Origin: Pseudomonadota bacterium
GTDB taxonomy: Bacteria > Myxococcota_A > Polyangia > Polyangiales > Polyangiaceae
Direction: 5' to 3'
Length of the DNA stretch: 6,932 nt
Assembly: GCA_023431345.1 (NCBI GenBank)
Contig: JAEYWK010000252.1
Coordinates: 1 to 6,932, forward strand
The notes beneath the pieces are model-generated. The model was not told the DNA's origin. It did no database searches and saw only the letters and a program-made list of their open reading frames with translations. Of this stretch, positions 1 through 6,000 are shown one piece after another. The stretch's first letter is position 1. Every line of letters begins with the position of its first letter. The translations under genes and the position numbers were made by a program.

Positions 1-3000
1 GACCTAATGATAGAAGAGGAGAAAAGTGAAGCGGCGAGAAAAGAAAAGAAGAAAAGGGAGAGAACGGTTGAAGAGAAGAAGAAAAACCTCGAAGAGAAGA
101 TCCGAAAGGCCAAGAGAAAGAAATTGGAGGACTTGCTAACGGAGGTATACGGCCGCGAGGAAGTAGAGAATGCACTCGCTATCCTTGATGGATGCAATGA
201 GGGAAAAGGGTTGAAGAGGAAACGTACCGTTCAAGATGAACCCCAAACCGTTGATAACGAAGAAGGAGGGGACGGCGGCGATAGCGACGACGACGCCCAT
301 GATATTGAAACCCCAGGTAGAGTTTCAAACCCCTCATTATTAATTTTTCGCCGTCAAACTAAACGAACGGTTAATACGAAACGAAAAATGAGAGATACCG
401 GTACCATGAGTACGCGGATTTGTGATGATGAGGAGGCACGGCCCCCATCAATGATAAAGAAAAGAAAGCGAGAAATACAAGGTCCGCCCTGTAATCTCGG
501 AGGAGTGCGTAATGGCGTACCCTCAGATGATATGAGAGGAAATTCAAAAATTGACACGCACAGCGTGCAAAGAAATAATATAAAAAGAAGAAGGATAAAT
601 AATGTAACACCCACCGTGGTAGTTGCAAGCGGTAATGATACGAAATATATCCAATTAAATGATGACGCAAAATGCAATGCGCATTATTGCTCCTTTGAAG
701 GGAGGGTAGCTAATATAGCTAATATTAGCCAATATAAGGCTAATATAAGAGAGGAAGATGTAAATTTGAAAACTCAAAAAGAGAAAACGATAAAACATAC
801 GTTTACGACACCCACGCAGTCACTACCAATCACTGCTGGCACTTCAAATATGAAGTTTAAATTCCTGGAAATGGCTAATTTACCCATAAATAACACAGAG
901 GTGGGGAAAAAGCAGAGGGAAACCCCTCAAGAGAAAGGAAGAGAGGAAGAAGCCTCTATGGTGGAAATAATTAAGCCTAAGGGAAGGCCCACTATGGCAA
1001 AGGTAATGAAAATTAAAAAGAAAGAATTGAAACAGAGGCTAAAATATGCAAAACTTTTAAAGAGTATAGATGACCTGAGCAAATTCTCTCCTGAGAAGAA
1101 GGAGTACAATAATATTGAGCTCCTCATTGCTTCTCTGTTGGAAAGAGAAAGAGAATGCCAGAATATCCTCAAGCTGACACCAGAAGTGACACTTGACCTC
1201 CTGAGTGCTAAGGTGGCTAAGGCACTGCAAGGGTCTGCTCAGCTATGGTGGAACCAAGAGAGGGAGAATGGGATAAGGTTCCAGAATGTGGGAGAGCTTG
1301 TTGGCATACTCAGGGACCGTTGGGGAGATAGGATACACACTCTAGATATTGACAAGAAGTTGTCTGAGGTGGTCCAAGGAGAGAATACTAGGATCAATGA
1401 CTACATTGATCAATTCTGGCAGAGAGCTAAGGCTGGGGGAGTCCTAGACCTTACCCACTACATCCCTACATTCGTTAGGGGTATCTATGACCCCAACATG
1501 AGGAATGAAATCAGCAAGTGGGTAGGAAAGAGAACCTTAGAAGGGAGGAGGATAGAATGGCATAATCTAGCTGACAAGGTTAGAAGCCTAGAGAAAGTTA
1601 TGCCCAAGACTATAGGGGTGATAACTCAAGCCCCAATACCTCCACCAAAGCCTACAACAACCACCACCCATATCTCTCCTATAGAACAGAGAATCCCACA
1701 GAGTGAGGAAGAGATAGAGAGGGAAAGAGAAGAATGGGCTAGAAAGAAAGGTTTGGCGCCTATTCAATCAGGTCTGAAGGTGTCTGATGGAGGGAATACG
1801 ACCCTCACTGATAGAAAACACTGTGACTACCATTCCTGGGCTAGGAATCATAGCACTGAAGAGTGCTACAGCAACCCCAACAACAAGGATAATGGAAACC
1901 TGAGGGTTGTGAACCAAGGAAGAGGTAGAGGAAGAGGTAGAGGTAATGGAAGGGGACACAACAGACCCTACACACCCACATACAACTCTACACCCAACTC
2001 TGGTAATGTTACTCTGACTATGGAGGAATATAATGCCTTAATTAAGGGTGGAAAACCTCAACAGAGTCAGGGAGGAGGATACCAGAAGGGCCCAAGGAAC
2101 TGTTGGACCTGTGGTAAGCCTGGGCACAGAGCAAATGAATGCCCTGACACTCAGCAGCATGGTAAACTCATAGAGTTGTTGCAAACACTTAGTGAGAAAT
2201 TGAATAAACCCACTCAACAGTACTATCTGTCAATTCCTGTCACTCCAATGGAGGACACCCCTAAGTTTAATGATAAGGAAAGAATGGAATACATGGGGGC
2301 ACGACCTCCAACGAGCGTGAATAAGAATAAGAAGCGGAGAAGGAAATCCCAACAAAAAGAAATAGAAAAATTGAAAGTGGGAAATGAAATTACTGAAAAA
2401 CAAAAAGTTGAATTGATGGATAATGATTTACCTAATCATGAAAGTCCAATAGCTGCAATTGAAGAAGTACAGGCTGAAAATGAAGTAAAGGATGTTACTG
2501 CAGCCTATACCATTACTACTGTCAATGGTAAACAAGTAAGAACCTTGGTAGATTCAGGGGCAAATAGAAGTTGTGTTTCAGCACACTTAGTTCAATACCT
2601 GAAGTATCAAGACAAGATTGTGCCACTCAATGAAAAGATATTTGATGCACAGAAGAAGAGTATGAAGCTTCTAGGTACAGTAATACTGCCTGTGAAGTTT
2701 GGCTCTAGAATCCACAATTGGAGATTCAGAGTAATGGATAACTTGATAGCTCCTTTGATTGTTGGTACTGATGTGTTCAGTGTATCTGGTGGACAAATAC
2801 ACTTCACCAAAAGATATGTAAAAATAGGAGAAGAAAAACAAATGATAACACTGAGTTTGAAAGAAGACAAACAAACTACAGTAGTAGCAACTGTGAATAG
2901 AAAATTGAAACCAAATGAAATGATGGATATTACAGGGGAATTGATATACAATAACATTAAACACATCCCAAATATTGAAAAGAGAAAGAAAAACAAGAAT

Positions 3001-6000
3001 ATGTATATTGTAAATACAGGAGGAGTGTTTATTGATGATCAAATTGTAGAATCTGCTATCACACATACAAAACAAAGTGGCAATACACATGAATACATAA
3101 AAATAAGGGCCCATAATTATACAAACAAAGTGAGAGAGGTGAGAAAAGGAGATATAATAGCCACTGTTGAAATGTTAACAGATAACAAATATAAATTCAG
3201 CAATAATGATACCACCAACACTGAAGGCACAATGTCCCACATCAAATCTAGTAACCTCAAAGAGGCTAGATTGGCCTGCATCACCTTCATTCAAAGTAAA
3301 ACAAAAGGTGCACCAGGTGAATTGAGTGGAATTGAAGGAGGACCTTCAATGGCTACAGAAAGGAGGGGTGGCGCTGGTCTTGGACTCTCTGTTCAGATAA
3401 TGGAGGCCACTCAACTGAGTAATAGCCAAAGGGAGAGTCTCTATTCCAACTCTGGGCTTGATACGCGCGAGAATCTGACCCAAGCTGGGGCACTGGACCA
3501 AAGTAAGACCAAGATGGGGAGGGTGAATATCACACCTGTGGATCCTGAGGGTCCTAACAAGTTTGCTGAAATGGATCCCAGTGCTGCTCTCACAGGGCAA
3601 GCCAGAACTTACTACAGGGAGGCTAAACCCTTAAGTGCAAACCAGTACCAGTTGGAGGAAGGGTGTCAAATGATGGGAAAATTTTTGCTTGCATCTCATA
3701 ACCCTTGTGCTAGTTCCCCTGATCAAGGAATTTTAGCTGGGGGGGAGGGTGAAGGAGAAATTTGTGTGCCAATTGAACAAAATCAATCAAAATCTGTTGG
3801 GGAGAGTGGTTTAGAAGTTCTTTCGCGACCCCCCGACCCTACAGACAGTGTGGGTGACTTAAATACACTGTTATTACCTGAAAGAGAGAAGGTTAATACA
3901 CAGAAAAACAAAGGAATTACTGATGAAGACATAAACAAAATGATAGCAGGAATGGAAGTACCAAATGAGTACAAAGAGAAGATACAGAAGTTGATGGCAG
4001 TACACAGAGAGGTGTTTGCCCATAACTTGAGTCAAGAGTTCACAGGAGGAAACTCTCATTTTATTCCCCATGTAATTAGGTTGACACCTAATCACCCTTC
4101 ACTTTGGACACCACAATTTAGATTGGGTCACAAAGAAGAACAAGCAATAAATGAAATGAGTGATAAACAATACCAACAAGGAGTAGTTGAAGAAACAATG
4201 AACAATGAATACAACTCACCTGTTATGGTGGTACCAAAGAAAGATGGTAACTGGAGACCAGTTATTGACTTCAGAAACATAAACAAGTATACTGTCAAGG
4301 AGAATTGGAGATTCCCAAGGACAGAAGAGGCTATTGACGCCCTACAGGGCGCGAAATGGATATCCACAATTGATTTAACCAGTGGATATTGGCAGATACC
4401 CTTACATTCTGATAGCAGAAAGTATACTGCCTATACATTGAGGAAAGGGAGGTTCCAATACAGAACCTTACCAATGGGTGTAACAAATGCAGCCCCAACC
4501 TTCCAAAGAAACATGGAAATTGTGTTTAGAGGGCTATTATGGAAGTGTTGCATTGTATATATTGATGATGTAATTGTGTTCAGTAAAACACTGAAAGAGC
4601 ACTTACACTATTGCAATGAGATTTTCAAGAGATTGAGACAATACAACATGGTGATAAGGCCTGACAAGTGTTTCTTCTTCAGAAAAGAAGTAGAGTACCT
4701 AGGGCATGTAGTGGGTAGAGGAGTAGTAAAACCTGCCCCACACAATATTAAGAAAATCAAAGAGGCAAAATTGCCCAGTACCTTAGAAGAAGTAAGGTCT
4801 TTCACTATGCTAGCAAGCTACTATAGAAAGTTTATTCATGGTTTTGCGAGGATAGCACACCCATTAACTGAATTGATGAAGTTAAAAGGGAAGAAAACAA
4901 AAATTACCCTTAATGAAGAGGAAATTGAGGCTTTCAACACTTTGAAGGAAAAATTAGTGTCAGAACCTGTGTTGCAAATGCCTGACTTCAATAAGCCCTT
5001 TCATTTGAAGACTGATGCATCAAACTATGCAATTGGGGGTGTGTTATTCCAACATAATGAGAAAGAAGAAGAGAGACCAATATATTTTGGGTCAAGAGTA
5101 TTGAGTAAAACAGAAAGAAACTACAGTACCTCTGAAAGAGAGATGCTAGCAATTGAATATTTCATTAGGTATTGGAAACCATACCTTTGGGGGAATTCAT
5201 TCAAGGTCTACACTGACCATGCCCCATTGAGAGACATAAAAACAACAAAAGATGTGACTAGAAGATTGACCAGAATGATTTTGAAGTTACAGGAGTATGA
5301 TTTTATTATATATTATATTCCTGGACCTAAAAACGTGGTCGCTGATGCCCTGTCACGTAACCCAATAGCAGGTGTTGAAGATATTAGCACTACAATTGGA
5401 ACAGTGCAAGTTCAACACAATGAAAATGAAGCAAGATTCAATTGTGTTTCCCCTATGGAACTGGGAAATTATTGCTATGCTCTTACAAGTAGTAAGAGAC
5501 AGAGGAAAAAGATGGGGGGTGACAAAGAACTTACCCCAGAGCAAAAAGAAAAGGCTGTCAAGTGTCAAAATCAGTTAATTAAACAAATTAGCCCATACAA
5601 AATTCCTACTGAGGAAATGGCACAGATGCAGTTGGATGACAAAACCTTACAAAAGTGTATAGAATGTGCACATAAGGATAAAAAGGGTAAAACATGGGTA
5701 ATACAAGAAGGATGCCTGTACCATGTAAGATTTCAAAGACATACTCAGAAGAAATCACTGCAATTAGTGTTACCTGAGCAATTAAGAGAAGAAATAATGA
5801 CAGCCTATCATGATGATATGTTAGGGGGACACTGTGGCTACTTTAAAACTGCCCAGAAGGTCGCCCAGTGGTATTGGTGGCCAGAGATGAACAAGAAAAT
5901 TAGAGAATGGGTCAAAGAATGTACAGTATGCCAAAAACATACAAGAGAAAATGGACCAAAGTTTGGAAAACTTGTTCTTGTGGTAGCGACATGCCCATTC

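Larger units (their letters stand above)
1..840 (+). other. CpG-rich, basic, low-complexity N-terminal extension of the polyprotein
   Basis: This 280-residue stretch is in frame with Gag but resembles no domain I recognise. It opens with a Lys/Glu/Arg-rich, probably helical or coiled-coil segment (about 7-130), then EVYGREEVENALAIL, which could be a short amphipathic helix, then an acidic patch at 253-303, then disordered polar sequence with basic clusters. By hand count it holds about 47 CpGs in 840 bases, against about 31 in the remaining 6092, and uses 11 CGN arginine codons against about 9 in the rest. It may be a matrix-like Gag extension, an acquired host segment, or an upstream exon of a host gene read into the element. 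The sequence does not decide between these. Confidence 0.6.

Noticed and set aside
1..840. 5' LTR or untranslated leader
   Set aside because: The stretch is free of stops in frame 1, has amino-acid use typical of a disordered charged protein, and shows no TG...CA ends or primer-binding site.
2607..3114. Minus-strand open frames with hydrophobic translations across the protease region
   Set aside because: They are antisense to an intact protease and beta-rich domain in an AT-rich region. Their Phe/Ile/Ser-rich translations are what the complement of Lys/Asn/Glu codons gives, and I see no motif in them.
3367..3405. Possible G-patch (GGAGLGLSV) such as those found next to some retroviral proteases
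   Set aside because: Only the GxGLG-like core matches; the conserved aromatic and later glycine positions of a G-patch are not present.
3739..3756. G-run (seven G, then GGG, then GG) as a G-quadruplex
   Set aside because: There is no fourth run of three Gs close by, so at best a weak two-layer structure could form.
5372..5578. Plus-strand frame 2 open stretch of 68 codons
   Set aside because: It overlaps the RNase H-integrase linker in frame 1, has no domain, and no sign of a frameshift site links it to the polyprotein.
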